Part shown: positions 27,064 through 37,400 of the stretch, one piece after another | Layout of the letters: each line of letters begins with the position of its first letter | How positions within the stretch are numbered: the stretch's first letter is position 1 | From: Tenacibaculum ovolyticum DSM 18103 | Lineage (GTDB): Bacteria; Bacteroidota; Bacteroidia; Flavobacteriales; Flavobacteriaceae | NCBI RefSeq assembly: GCF_000430545.1 | Contig: NZ_AUMF01000009.1 | Location: 1 to 64,000, forward strand | Direction: 5' to 3' | DNA length: 64,000 bases | Made by a program: the position numbers and the translations under genes | The notes under the pieces: model-generated | What the model saw: the letters and a program-made list of their open reading frames with translations, nothing else | Databases searched by the model: none | Told to the model about the DNA's origin: nothing

Positions 27064-28158
27064 ATGCAAATAAAAGACGTTACAAATTATATTGAAAAAC
27101 TAGCTCCGCTATCTTATGCTGAAGATTTTGATAATGTAGGATTACTTATAGGAAGTTATACTACAGAAATAACTGGAGTTTTAGTTACTCTTGATACTTT
27201 AGAAGAAACAATTGATGAAGCTATTGCCAAAAAGTGTAATTTAATTGTAAGTTTTCACCCGATTGTTTTTAGTGGTTTAAAAAAAATAAATGGAAACAAC
27301 TATGTTGAAAGAGTTGTATTAAAAGCTATCCAAAATAATATTGCAATTTACGCTACTCATACAGCTTTAGATAATGTGAATAATGGGGTTTCTGCTAAAA
27401 TGTGTGAAGTTTTAGGTTTACAAAATTGTAAAACATTAATTCCTAAAAAAGGAATTATAAAAAAACTCACCACCTATGTTCCATTAGCCAACGCTGATAA
27501 TTTACGAACAAACCTTTTTGAAGCTGGTGCTGGTAATATTGGTAATTATAGTAATTGCTCGTTTAATGTTTCTGGAAAAGGGAGTTATTTAGGCAATGAA
27601 AAATCGAATCCGACAATAGGAGAAAAAGGAAAGTTCATGTTTGAAGAAGAAACATGTATATCAGTAACTTTTAATAGTTATTTGGAAGGAAAGATACTTA
27701 AAACATTATTTGAATCTCACCCATATGAAGAAGTCGCTTATGAAATAGTTACTCTTGATAATAGCAATCAAAATATAGGTATGGGAATGATTGGTGAGTT
27801 TACAACACCAATGAAAGAAAAAGATTTTTTAACTTTCGTAAAGAAAACATTTAAAACTGACTGTGTTAGATATTCTGAATTATTAGATAAACCTATTAAA
27901 AATGTTGCTGTTTTAGGTGGCTCTGGTAGCTTTGCTATAAAAAACGCTATAAATATGAATGCAGATGCTTATATTAGTGCTGATTTTAAATATCATGAGT
28001 TTTTTAAAGCTGAAAAAAGAATATTACTTACAGATGTTGGACATTATGAAAGTGAACAGTTTACAAAAAATCTTTTGATTGATTATCTTCGTAAAAAATT
28101 TAGTACTTTTGCAATTATTTTAAGTGAAAAAAGTACAAATCCAATACACTATATATAA
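27064..28158 (+). CDS. Nif3-like dinuclear metal centre protein (GTP cyclohydrolase I type 2-like)
   Basis: A 364-residue member of the Nif3/YbgI/DUF34 family. The metal-binding pieces are visible: SFHPIVFSG (first histidine pair region), ATHTALDN, and near the C-terminus LTDVGHYESEQF with the second histidine and glutamate. The insert between them (about 130-245) is the CutA-like domain found in the longer members. Function is unsettled; it is sometimes labelled GTP cyclohydrolase FolE2-like. The next gene starts 3 bp after its stop, so they form an operon. Confidence 0.92.
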   Translation: MQIKDVTNYIEKLAPLSYAEDFDNVGLLIGSYTTEITGVLVTLDTLEETIDEAIAKKCNLIVSFHPIVFSGLKKINGNNYVERVVLKAIQNNIAIYATHTALDNVNNGVSAKMCEVLGLQNCKTLIPKKGIIKKLTTYVPLANADNLRTNLFEAGAGNIGNYSNCSFNVSGKGSYLGNEKSNPTIGEKGKFMFEEETCISVTFNSYLEGKILKTLFESHPYEEVAYEIVTLDNSNQNIGMGMIGEFTTPMKEKDFLTFVKKTFKTDCVRYSELLDKPIKNVAVLGGSGSFAIKNAINMNADAYISADFKYHEFFKAEKRILLTDVGHYESEQFTKNLLIDYLRKKFSTFAIILSEKSTNPIHYI

Positions 28159-28161
28159 CAG

Positions 28162-28932
28162 ATGGCAAAAAAAGAAGTAACGGTAGAAGAAAAATTAAGA
28201 GCGTTATACGATTTACAGTTAATCGATTCTAGAATTGACGAAATCAGAAACGTTCGTGGTGAATTACCTTTAGAAGTTGAAGATTTAGAAGATGAAGTTG
28301 CCGGATTAAACACAAGACTTTCTAAGTTAAAAGAAGAATCTAGTAGTTTAGATACTGATATTAGTAATAAAAAATTAGCAATTACAGAATCTAAAACATT
28401 AATTGCTAAATACGAAGAACAACAAAAAAATGTTCGTAACAATCGTGAATTTGACTCTTTAACAAAAGAAATTGAATTTCAAGAATTAGAAATTGAATTA
28501 TCTGAAAAGAGAATTAAAGAATTTAAAGTTAAAATAGCTCAGAAGAACGAAGTTATTGACGGTAGTAAAAATAAATTGAAAAAGCAAGAAAGTCATTTAA
28601 CTCACAAGAAGAATGAGCTTGATGCTATTTTAAAAGAAACTGAAAAAGAAGAAAAGTTACTAAAAGAAAAATCAGTAGAGTATGCAGAATCTATTGACGA
28701 TCATTTATTAGCTGCTTATAATAGAATTCGTTCTAAAGTAAGAAATGGTTTAGCTGTTGTTGCTATTGAACGTGGTGCTGCTGGTGGTTCTTTCTTTACA
28801 ATTCCACCTCAAGTACAGTTAGAAATTGCTAACCGTAAGAAAATTACAATAGATGAGCATAGTGGTCGTATATTAATTGACGCTGCTTTAGCACAAGAAG
28901 AAAAAGAAAAGATAGACAACTTATTTGTATAG
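28162..28932 (+). CDS. Coiled-coil protein of the C4-type zinc-ribbon family, cysteines lost
   Basis: A 256-residue protein, nearly all long coiled coil (about 10-190), then the family's C-terminal segment. In most members that segment is a zinc ribbon with four cysteines (for example EHCGRIL); here it reads FFTIPPQVQLEIANRKKI and DEHSGRILI, and the whole protein has no cysteine. The fold may persist without zinc. Its pairing with the Nif3-like gene, 3 bp away, is common across bacteria. The molecular function is unknown. Ends at a terminator. Confidence 0.88.
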   Translation: MAKKEVTVEEKLRALYDLQLIDSRIDEIRNVRGELPLEVEDLEDEVAGLNTRLSKLKEESSSLDTDISNKKLAITESKTLIAKYEEQQKNVRNNREFDSLTKEIEFQELEIELSEKRIKEFKVKIAQKNEVIDGSKNKLKKQESHLTHKKNELDAILKETEKEEKLLKEKSVEYAESIDDHLLAAYNRIRSKVRNGLAVVAIERGAAGGSFFTIPPQVQLEIANRKKITIDEHSGRILIDAALAQEEKEKIDNLFV

Positions 28933-28954
28933 TACTCTTTTCATTTCAAGATAT

Positions 28955-28985
28955 AAAAAAAGCTCTCGTTTTCGAGAGCTTTTTT
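28955..28985. terminator. Terminator after the coiled-coil protein gene
   Basis: AGCTCTCG pairs with CGAGAGCT around a short T loop, with A-run before and T-run after; it also lies at the end of the convergent 2OG oxygenase gene. Confidence 0.85.
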
Positions 28986-29007
28986 ATTGCCATATTTTTT
29001 TTATCAA

Positions 29008-29685
29008 CTATTCTTTTTTAGAACTAAGAAATCCTACTGCAATAAATCTATTATCTTCAAATTTAGTTGAACTAGACTGCACTTTGGTTACTCCATGAAC
29101 TGTTTCTGAGGCAAAAGCTAACAACAAATTATCTTCGAAATCAATTGTAAAAACAGGTTCAGTATCAGGGTTACTTGATGAATTCTTTCCGTCAAACACT
29201 TCAAGATCTCCACCCAAAAACACCTTAGGAACGCTATTAAAATAATATAGAATTGAAATATCGTATAACCCATTCGTTGAATCTGAATGTGGGTTTCCAT
29301 AATGACCATCTGGACAGTTAACAAATGTTAATTGAATATCTGAAGTAGTAAACGATTTAATATTTAATGCTTCCAATAAAGATGGAAGTTGTTTAATAAT
29401 GCTTTTACTCAATTTTTTATATGCTTTTTGAGTAAGACTAGTTTTTACCTTATTAACTTTATCTGAACTTAAATCTAAAAATCTTGTAGCTTTAATATCT
29501 GGTAAAAGTGGGTTATAATTTTTAAACTCATCTTGCTCTACACATACAGCTTTATACAAAGCATCTCTTTCATTTACAGGTAAGAAATTTGGAACAGAGA
29601 CTACTTTTATAGACTTTGATACAAACACTCTTAAATCCCCTTGTTTCTCTTCTTTAAATTGATTATCATTATTTAATGATTCCAT
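29008..29685 (-). CDS. 2-oxoglutarate/Fe(II) dioxygenase, prolyl-4-hydroxylase-like
   Basis: A 225-residue protein with the iron facial triad: H133-x-D135 in NPHSDS and H197 in ETVHGV, followed by R213 (DNRFIAVGF), the likely 2-oxoglutarate binder. YYFNS and FLGGDLEVFD are typical of the prolyl-4-hydroxylase subfamily. Target unknown; related enzymes hydroxylate proteins or small molecules. Single gene with no signal peptide. Upstream gene DUF349 is on the same strand but separated by a terminator. Confidence 0.88.
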   Translation of the reverse strand: MESLNNDNQFKEEKQGDLRVFVSKSIKVVSVPNFLPVNERDALYKAVCVEQDEFKNYNPLLPDIKATRFLDLSSDKVNKVKTSLTQKAYKKLSKSIIKQLPSLLEALNIKSFTTSDIQLTFVNCPDGHYGNPHSDSTNGLYDISILYYFNSVPKVFLGGDLEVFDGKNSSSNPDTEPVFTIDFEDNLLLAFASETVHGVTKVQSSSTKFEDNRFIAVGFLSSKKE

Positions 29686-29753
29686 AGTAAGTTCTTTTAT
29701 TGCAAAATATATTTTATGCTCTTTTCAGTAAGTCATAAAGTAAATCTCAAAGA

Positions 29754-29789
29754 CAAAAAAACTCGAACCATATGATTCGAGTTTTTTTA
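29754..29789 (-). terminator. Terminator of the DUF349 gene
   Basis: ACTCGAA pairs with TTCGAGT, flanked by A and T runs, 16 bp after the DUF349 stop. Confidence 0.8.
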
Positions 29790-29804
29790 TTTTTAATAAT
29801 TAAA

Positions 29805-31649
29805 TTAATAATTTAACTTTTTAATATAGCTCAACTTTGTTTTCCAAACGTCTAACTGATCTTTAAATTCTTGAATTCCTTTACGAACGTTTATAACTAA
29901 AGGGTTATCATCTTTAGCGTTTGAGAAAAAACCTAGGTTGTTTTCTAATTGCTGCATATCTTTAACCGTTTCATCTATTTTTTTACGAATAAAATACTGT
30001 TCGTTATCTAGTTTTTTATGGTCTTCTTGTGCTAAGTATGATTCTACAACATTTTTAAACTTCATCATTTCAATGTCGCTTTTACTCATGTTTAAGTTTC
30101 CTAAATGGGCATCAACAGCTTTATTAAATTTCTCTTCTAAATGACGTCCGTTTCTTGGCAATACTCCTATTGCTCTCCACTTAGTAATACGTTCTTTAAT
30201 ATCCTCTAAAGTTAAGTTTTCAGAAACCTTCATTTCTTCTACAAACTCTTTTTTTGCCTCTACAATTGCTAATTGTTCTTTATTCTGCTCATTTTTCTGA
30301 GCATGTAATCTATCAAAGTAGTAATTACAAGCACTTTTAAAACGCTTCCAAATATCATCAGAAAATTTTCTTGGCACATGTCCTATCTTTTTCCAATCAG
30401 ATTGTATACGTTTCATTGTATTCGTTGCCTCTTGCCAATCTTCGCTATCCTTTATACTTTCGGCAAGCTCAATCAATGCAATTTTACTTTTTAAATTGTC
30501 ATTCTGCGTACTTTTTTCTCCTTTATAAAAAACATTTTTTGAGCTGTTAAACTTTTTAGTTGCACTTTTAAATTGCTGCCAAACTGCTTCGCTTTTATTA
30601 TATGGTAACTTACCTATGTCAAAATATTTTTTACGTAATTTTTCTAACTCTACAATACTATTTTGCCAGTCGTTATGTGATTTATTATTTGATGTATCAA
30701 ATGCATTAATTTCAGCGACTACAGCCAACTTAGCTTCAATCATTTCTTGATACTTAGATTTTAACTCTTTAAAGTACTGATGACGTTTATCATGTATTTT
30801 TTTTGTAGCTTCACTAAACTTATCCCATACATCTTCTCTGTGCTCTTTACCTACAGGTCCAATTTCTTCTTTCCATAAACGGTGTAAGTCTTGTAAATCT
30901 TTAAATGCTATATTTACATCAGTAACTTCATTTAAAGCTTCTGCACGGCTAATAAGTTTTAACTTTTCTTCTAAATTATGTTTAAAGTCTAGTTCTCTAA
31001 AATCTTTATTTAAATGTAATAAATCATAAAAACGCTCTACATGATGATGGTATATTTTCCATGTATCATTATATTTCGTTTTTGGTACCGCCCCAATTGT
31101 TCTCCACTTTTTTTGAATTTCTTGAAACTCATTATACATGGTTTTAGGATCAGCATTTATAATTAATGCTTTTAACTCATCAATTAATCCATTTCTTTTA
31201 TCTAAATTTTCTTTTAACTGCTTTTCTAACTGACCATAATAAGCATCTCTTTTTGCTTTATACTCACCTAATAACTTATTGTATTCTGATTTTATAGGGC
31301 TAGAAAATTGAAAATCGATAGAATTTCCTCCTTCTGCTAAAAATGCTTCTTTTTTTTCGGCTAATAATGCTCCGAATTTGGTATTAAATGCATTCTTAAG
31401 AGAATCTACATTCGCTTTTAATTGTTGTATTTGGTGATTTCCTAATAACTTTCTTAATTCATCTACCAATGTTTCCAACTCCATAGCAGCATAATCAAGC
31501 ATTTTAATTTCATGCTTTTCATCTACCTTTTCAGCTTCATTAGCTACTTCATTCTCTACTTCACTCACTGCTTTATAAGTTTCTTTACTTACTACAGCAG
31601 TTTCTTCAGTAATTGGTTGTTGTAATTTTTCTTCGTTATTTTCTAACAT
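29805..31649 (-). CDS. DUF349 repeat protein
   Basis: A 614-residue, mostly helical and highly charged protein with several DUF349 repeats (about 75 residues each), recognisable by W/F-rich segments such as FQEIQKKWRTIGAVPK, LHRLWKEEIGPVGK, LRKKYFDIGKLPY, IQSDWKKIGHVPRK and KWRAIGVLPRN. The N-terminus (about 1-60) is acidic and low-complexity. The family is common in Bacteroidota and of unknown function; a link to nucleic acids has been suggested. It lies 94 bp after aroE on the same strand. Confidence 0.9.
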   Translation of the reverse strand: MLENNEEKLQQPITEETAVVSKETYKAVSEVENEVANEAEKVDEKHEIKMLDYAAMELETLVDELRKLLGNHQIQQLKANVDSLKNAFNTKFGALLAEKKEAFLAEGGNSIDFQFSSPIKSEYNKLLGEYKAKRDAYYGQLEKQLKENLDKRNGLIDELKALIINADPKTMYNEFQEIQKKWRTIGAVPKTKYNDTWKIYHHHVERFYDLLHLNKDFRELDFKHNLEEKLKLISRAEALNEVTDVNIAFKDLQDLHRLWKEEIGPVGKEHREDVWDKFSEATKKIHDKRHQYFKELKSKYQEMIEAKLAVVAEINAFDTSNNKSHNDWQNSIVELEKLRKKYFDIGKLPYNKSEAVWQQFKSATKKFNSSKNVFYKGEKSTQNDNLKSKIALIELAESIKDSEDWQEATNTMKRIQSDWKKIGHVPRKFSDDIWKRFKSACNYYFDRLHAQKNEQNKEQLAIVEAKKEFVEEMKVSENLTLEDIKERITKWRAIGVLPRNGRHLEEKFNKAVDAHLGNLNMSKSDIEMMKFKNVVESYLAQEDHKKLDNEQYFIRKKIDETVKDMQQLENNLGFFSNAKDDNPLVINVRKGIQEFKDQLDVWKTKLSYIKKLNY

Positions 31650-31743
31650 ATCTACAATGTTTAAGTTCCTATTTAGTTTAGTTATAGTTTATAAAGATAC
31701 GGATTCTTATAGAATACCAAATTTTATTTTTAAATTACATTTA

Positions 31744-32505
31744 CTATTTATCATTCCATATTTTCCAAGCTTTTTCTGCTTGTTGTTCTAACATCTCTAG
31801 CCCATTTTTTACTGTCGCTCCATTTTCTTTTCCTTTTCTTAAAAAAGAGGTTTCAGCTGGGTTATATATTAAATCGAATAATAAATGTTTTTTTGATATA
31901 AATTGATAAGGTATATCAGGACAGTCATTAATATTAGGGTGTGTACCTAAAGGAGTACAATTAATTATTACATGATGAGATGCTATAAGCTCATTATTTA
32001 AATCTTTGTATGAGATTTGTTTCTTATCTACTGGGGTTCTCGAAACAAATTTATATTTAATCTTCATTTTTTTTAACACAAAGGCTACTGCTTTTGAAGC
32101 ACCACCTGTACCTAAAATTAAGGCTCTTTTATGATGTTCTTTTAATAATGGTTTTAAGGATTTTTTAAAGCCATAAACATCAGTATTAAATCCTTTTAAC
32201 TTTCCTTTTTTAGATATTTTTATAGTGTTTACAGCTCCTACTTTTTGTGCTGTTTTATCTATCTTATCTAAATAATTAAAGACGTCTAATTTATAAGGGA
32301 TAGTTACATTTATTCCTTTTAAATCTTTTTTGTAATCTTCGATCTTTAAAGAAAGTTCTTTTATTGATTGAATATCGAAGTTAATATACTCGCTATTTTC
32401 AAGTTCTAATTCTTTAAATTTTTCAGTAAAATATCCCTTTGAAAATGAATAGGAAATATTTTTTCCTACTAAAGCATAAACATGTTTATTTTCTTTTTTT
32501 CCCAT
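31744..32505 (-). CDS. aroE: Shikimate 5-dehydrogenase
   Basis: AroE reduces 3-dehydroshikimate to shikimate in aromatic amino acid synthesis. The 253-residue protein has the substrate-binding SYSFSKGYF (usual SxS), NVTIPYK with the catalytic lysine, GAVNTIK, NTDVYGF with the catalytic aspartate, LGTGGASKAVAF (NADP loop) and NCTPLGTHPN. The first 20 bases overlap the end of the preceding DUF368 gene, so they are translated from the same message. Confidence 0.94.
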   Translation of the reverse strand: MGKKENKHVYALVGKNISYSFSKGYFTEKFKELELENSEYINFDIQSIKELSLKIEDYKKDLKGINVTIPYKLDVFNYLDKIDKTAQKVGAVNTIKISKKGKLKGFNTDVYGFKKSLKPLLKEHHKRALILGTGGASKAVAFVLKKMKIKYKFVSRTPVDKKQISYKDLNNELIASHHVIINCTPLGTHPNINDCPDIPYQFISKKHLLFDLIYNPAETSFLRKGKENGATVKNGLEMLEQQAEKAWKIWNDK

Positions 32506-33493
32506 AAAAATCTATTATTAAAATTAAAACAATACCAAAAACAATAAAACCAATAGAAATCCAAGTTTCTCTCAATGAAAAATCAGGAATAAATCGTTCA
32601 TAATTTTCAACAATTTTATTTCCTTTTTGATCAAATAAAAACGACTCGTTGTTTACTTTATAAATTGTTTTTTTCCAAGGCCAAACAATCCCCAAAGAAC
32701 CTGTAATAAAACCAATTATAAGGGCTGTAACTATTTGATTCCATCTTTTTAAAACATAACCTAGAACATGTGACATAGATACTAATCCAAAGGCCGATCC
32801 TAAAGTAAAAATTGTTATAATTTTTAAATACCTAATTTTCACTTGATCTTTTAACACCTCAAAATCACCAGATAAAAGACTGGTTACAACACTACCCAAT
32901 ACATTAACACTATCAACGAGTAATAGCACATAATTCCCTAATAATATTAAAATAAAGGAACCTGAAAAACCAGGTAAGGTCATTCCTGAAACTCCAATAA
33001 TACCACAAATAAAAACAAACCATAGGTTATCGTTTTCTTTTGCAGGCGTCATAAAACTAATCATTACTCCTAAAGAAACTCCAATTATTAAAGCCATCAT
33101 ATTCTTAGGCCTCCAATCATTAAAATCTTTTGATATGTAATAAATTGAACCGATAATCATTCCAAAAAACCACGCCCAAACATATAATTCATAATTTTTT
33201 AAAAAATAGTCTAAAATTAAAGAAATACTAAAGTAACTAAACATACTCCCTAACATGACTAGGACTAAGAAAGGTAGATTAATATATTCAGCAAAACTTT
33301 TAAACCGTCCTTTAAAAAGTAACTTAAAGGCTTTTCTATTTATTCTTTGAAAAGAAAAAATAAGTTCTTTGTAAAACCCCATTACAAATGCAACCATACC
33401 ACCAGAAACTCCTGGTACTTTATTCGCTGCCCCCATAACTAACCCCTTAAAGAAAAGAGTTGTTTTTTGTAATGGTGTACGCTTGTTATACAT
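32486..33493 (-). CDS. popT: DUF368 (PopT family) polyprenyl-phosphate flippase, paralogue 2
   Basis: A 335-residue protein with about eight membrane segments and the two inverted DUF368 signatures GAANKVPGVSGGMVAFVMGFY near the start and GVSGMTLPGFSGSFILILLGNY in the middle. Members of this family recycle undecaprenyl phosphate from the outer to the inner leaflet of the cytoplasmic membrane (PopT, described together with DedA-type UptA). The C-terminal half has an additional soluble loop (INNESFLFDQKGNKIVENY region). It overlaps aroE by 20 bp and lies 36 bp after its paralogue. Confidence 0.88.
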   Translation of the reverse strand: MYNKRTPLQKTTLFFKGLVMGAANKVPGVSGGMVAFVMGFYKELIFSFQRINRKAFKLLFKGRFKSFAEYINLPFLVLVMLGSMFSYFSISLILDYFLKNYELYVWAWFFGMIIGSIYYISKDFNDWRPKNMMALIIGVSLGVMISFMTPAKENDNLWFVFICGIIGVSGMTLPGFSGSFILILLGNYVLLLVDSVNVLGSVVTSLLSGDFEVLKDQVKIRYLKIITIFTLGSAFGLVSMSHVLGYVLKRWNQIVTALIIGFITGSLGIVWPWKKTIYKVNNESFLFDQKGNKIVENYERFIPDFSLRETWISIGFIVFGIVLILIIDFYGKKRK

Positions 33494-33529
33494 TTTATTA
33501 AATAATTATGAGTCTTAAAATATGCTGTT

Positions 33530-34450
33530 TTATTTTTTTACAGCCAATTTTTCGAGCACTAAAATTAATGCAAATCCAGCAACTATTAATAAAGAAGCAT
33601 AAATAAATTTTGGATCACCTTCATACGCAAAAGGCGACACTGATAACTCATTAAAAGGTACCTGCTCTCCATGAGAATTTGTTCTAAATGTTAATACTTT
33701 TTTCCATGGCCATATTTTGTTTAATGAACCAATAATAAAGCCTGTTAAAACAGCTAGGGTATAATTTTTATAATTTGCAAACAAGTATTTTAAAATTCGA
33801 GAAAAAGATAACAAACCTAAAATCGCACCTAAACCTACTGCAGCTATCGTAGTAAAATCTCTATTATTTATTGCAGCTAATACAGGTTTGTAAGCTCCTA
33901 AAAGCACTAAAATAAAAGAGCCTGAAATGCCTGGTAAAATCATTGCACATATAGCTATTGCACCAGCAAAAAACATAAAGAGTGTTGATGAATTTTCTGA
34001 TACCATAGGATTTAAGGTAGTTATATAATACGCTAAAACGGCTCCAAAAAAGAGTAATACCAAAGCTATATAGTTCCATCGTGTAATTTGTTTCGCTATA
34101 TAAATAACACTCGCTAAAACTAAACCAAAGAAAAAAGACCACAATAATATCGGGTGACTTACTAATAGCCATGAAATTACTTTTGCTAAAGAAACAATAC
34201 TTATAAAAATCCCGATAAAAAGTGATGCTAAAAAATTACCGTTTAATTGTTTCCAAGCAGCTTTTAATCCATCCTTTTTTAAAGTTTTAAACAAACTTAA
34301 ATTAACATTACTAATTGAACTTAGCAATTCTTCATAAATACCCGAAATAAAAGCGATCGTTCCTCCAGAAACACCAGGAACTACATCGGCAGCTCCCATT
34401 GCCATTCCTTTTAGCATGATTACTGCATATTCTTTATTTGTTCTGTTCAT
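33530..34450 (-). CDS. popT: DUF368 (PopT family) polyprenyl-phosphate flippase, paralogue 1
   Basis: A 306-residue integral membrane protein with the family signatures GMAMGAADVVPGVSGGTIAF near residue 12 and AMILPGISGSFILVLLGAY in the middle. The fold and motif spacing match paralogue 2, so the pair arose by tandem duplication. It begins inside the last codons of tamB (17-bp overlap), indicating translational coupling. PopT proteins supply undecaprenyl phosphate for cell wall and glycan synthesis. Confidence 0.88.
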   Translation of the reverse strand: MNRTNKEYAVIMLKGMAMGAADVVPGVSGGTIAFISGIYEELLSSISNVNLSLFKTLKKDGLKAAWKQLNGNFLASLFIGIFISIVSLAKVISWLLVSHPILLWSFFFGLVLASVIYIAKQITRWNYIALVLLFFGAVLAYYITTLNPMVSENSSTLFMFFAGAIAICAMILPGISGSFILVLLGAYKPVLAAINNRDFTTIAAVGLGAILGLLSFSRILKYLFANYKNYTLAVLTGFIIGSLNKIWPWKKVLTFRTNSHGEQVPFNELSVSPFAYEGDPKFIYASLLIVAGFALILVLEKLAVKK

Positions 34451-37400
34451 CTAATTCTTTTTTTGCTTTTGTTTTAAACTTTATTAACTTATTTTTTTTA
34501 AGTTTTAAAGTGTCTTTTTTTATTTTTTTACTTTTTTTCTTCAGACCTATTTTTTTACCAAGCTCAGATAAATTATTAAAATTAACTTGATATGAAAGAC
34601 CAATACCTTGTGTATATCCTTCTTCTTCTGTTGAATATTGCACCTCATTTTGTCGGTTAAAGACATTAGCTCTTAGGTTACCTTCTTCATTTAATAACAC
34701 CTCTACCTTTAGCTCACCAACAACACTTGTTTGTGTATTTGCACCTACAGGCACCCCTAATTTACCATTTACTAGCACTCTATCACCAAATTGTGTTGAA
34801 ACAGAAAAATCTACTTGGTCATCAGACCTTAAATCATTCACATCTCCATTATCCCCTTGCGTATATCCTAATCCAAGTTGAAATTTATTCCCTTTACTAT
34901 TTAACATGTTAGTTAAAATACTTGATGCTATTTCTGATGCTGTACCTGTTAAACCTGATGCTGCACTATTACCAATAGCATCTTCATTATAAAAAGTACC
35001 AAAAGCTAGTAAAAACGAGAAGTGTTGCATTTTCGTATTCAAATCATTTCCGTTTAAAATAAATTCTAATTCTGAAGCAACTGTTGAGTTTGCATTCGGA
35101 ATTTTTATATCAAACTCTTGTTTTGAATTAAATAAACCTCCTGTAATCTTTGTATATAAATCAATTGGAATTTTTCGATTCGAATTAATATTATCTAGTA
35201 ATTGTGCTGGATTTGCTTTTGTTCTATATATTGCTGTTAAAGCTAATTCTGCATTATATGGATCTCCGTTCCAAGAAATTGAACCTCCTTTTTGAACAAT
35301 AAATGGTTTAGATATTCCTGCATATTTAAAATTGTATAATCCTTTGTCAATTTCAAAATCACCGTACATTTTAAACTTTCCAAGTGTGTTTATATCTATT
35401 CGTAAATTTCCTTCTCCACTTCCTTTTAACTCACTTCCTGAAACTTTATCAATTACCACTTGGGCTACTGCATCTTTTGTTACTTCTAAATTTATTTTTA
35501 AATCTAAACCTTTAATATCTTTTACGTATTTATTTAACTCTTCATCTTCTGGTTTACCTGTTTTAAAACGTATTAACTTGTAATTATCTATTGTTTTTAC
35601 ATCATTTAAAGGTATTACAAACACAGTTCCTTTATTTGTTTTACCTTCAATGACAATATCTAAATTATTGGTAAGCCCCCTAATTTCTGCATTTCCATCT
35701 AAAAAGCCAGTTCCATAATACGATGACTCCTCTGATTCTTTAGTATCTAAAACCAATAAATTTTCGGTATCAATATCTAATTTAAGATACCATTCTTTAA
35801 AGTTTTGATGTGCTATATAACCTGATAAAACTCCTTGCGTATTATGTTTTGTATCTTCTAAAAGAATATTACCTAACTTAAACTGTTGTTTATCTAAAAC
35901 GATACTTGTATTACCTTTTAAATCAAAATCAATATTTAAATACGGAAAAGTTAAACCTGCTTCTTCAAAATTTAATACTCCTTGAAAATCAGGATTATTT
36001 AAAAATCCTTTTGCAGTAAAACTTCCTGTAACCTTACCTCTAAGTTTATTTAAAACATTTTCTCCTAATGGGCTAAATGCTGCGATTTCATATTCCTTCA
36101 AAAACACGTTCAAATCAACCGTTGGTCTCTTTCCTGAAAAATCTACTCCACCTGTCGCAGAAATATTTTTCGCTTTTTCACTAATTAAAGAAAGGTTAAC
36201 ATCATATTTTTTATAAGAGTTATCCCCTGTAATATTTAATGCTAAATCTCCTTGAGAAAAATCGTTTATTTGAAATTCTTCAATTAATAAATTTCCTTTT
36301 GGCTCTAATTTTACACCTTCTTGTTTAAAATCTACAACCCCACTTAAATCTCCTTTTAAATTTAAATTATCTATAAGAGGTAAAAAACTTTCTAATTTTA
36401 CTTTATTAAAATTAGCTTGTAAATCTTTATAAGTACTGTCTCTAACAATTCCTTTGAATTTAATTTTTTGCTTTCCTGATTCAAATACAAATGGACTTAT
36501 TGCAAAATTATTTTTCTTTAAATCAAGTACTACTTTATGATTCTTGTCTTGTTTTTTATTTATAACCCAATCAAATCCTTTATAATTAAGTGTTGACTTT
36601 TGAATACCTACAACCGATTTTTGTAATTCGTTAATTGTATAATAAAAATCTAAATTAAAGCTTTCTGAATAGTCTTTACCTCCTTTAAAAACCGATTTAA
36701 AATACAGTGTATCATTTTGGGTTCTGTTTAATAGGTTTAACTTTTCTATATTATAATACTTCGTATTAATTTTACTTGCTGTTAAATGCGTATTATATAA
36801 TGGATTCTTAGTATCCATCCTTAACACTACATTTTCTATAACATTTTTATACGCTTCTACTTCTGGAGATGTAAAAGTTAATTTTAATGCTTTTTTATCT
36901 GAATTAATTCTTCCTTTTAATCTTGTGCTATTACCAATAGATATTTCTGGTAAGAAAACATCTATAATTTTATTATAGATAGAAAAATCAAATTCTAAGA
37001 ACTGATTTGGAGCTACCTCATGTGGTCGATAATTTGTATAAACGCTTCCTAATGCGTTTTGCGTAATTGGTATTAATTCATTAAAACTAAACTTACCTTT
37101 TAATTCTCCTTTAACAATGTCTTCTGAATTAACTTCTATTGTCTTTATACTGTCTTTTACTGATGATTTTATCTCAAATTTTTTAAATAAATAATCTTGT
37201 TTTTGATTTGTATATACTAAGTTTTTAAATGTTGCTTTACCTACAATATCATCAAACGTATTTCCTGAAATGTTTAAATTAATATTCCCTTTTAATTCAG
37301 CAATACTGTCACGAGTAAAAAGATTCGTCTTTTTTAAATCAACCTTAGCAATATTTGCTATAAAATCAAATTTATTTACTGCTGATGAGAAATCGGCTAA

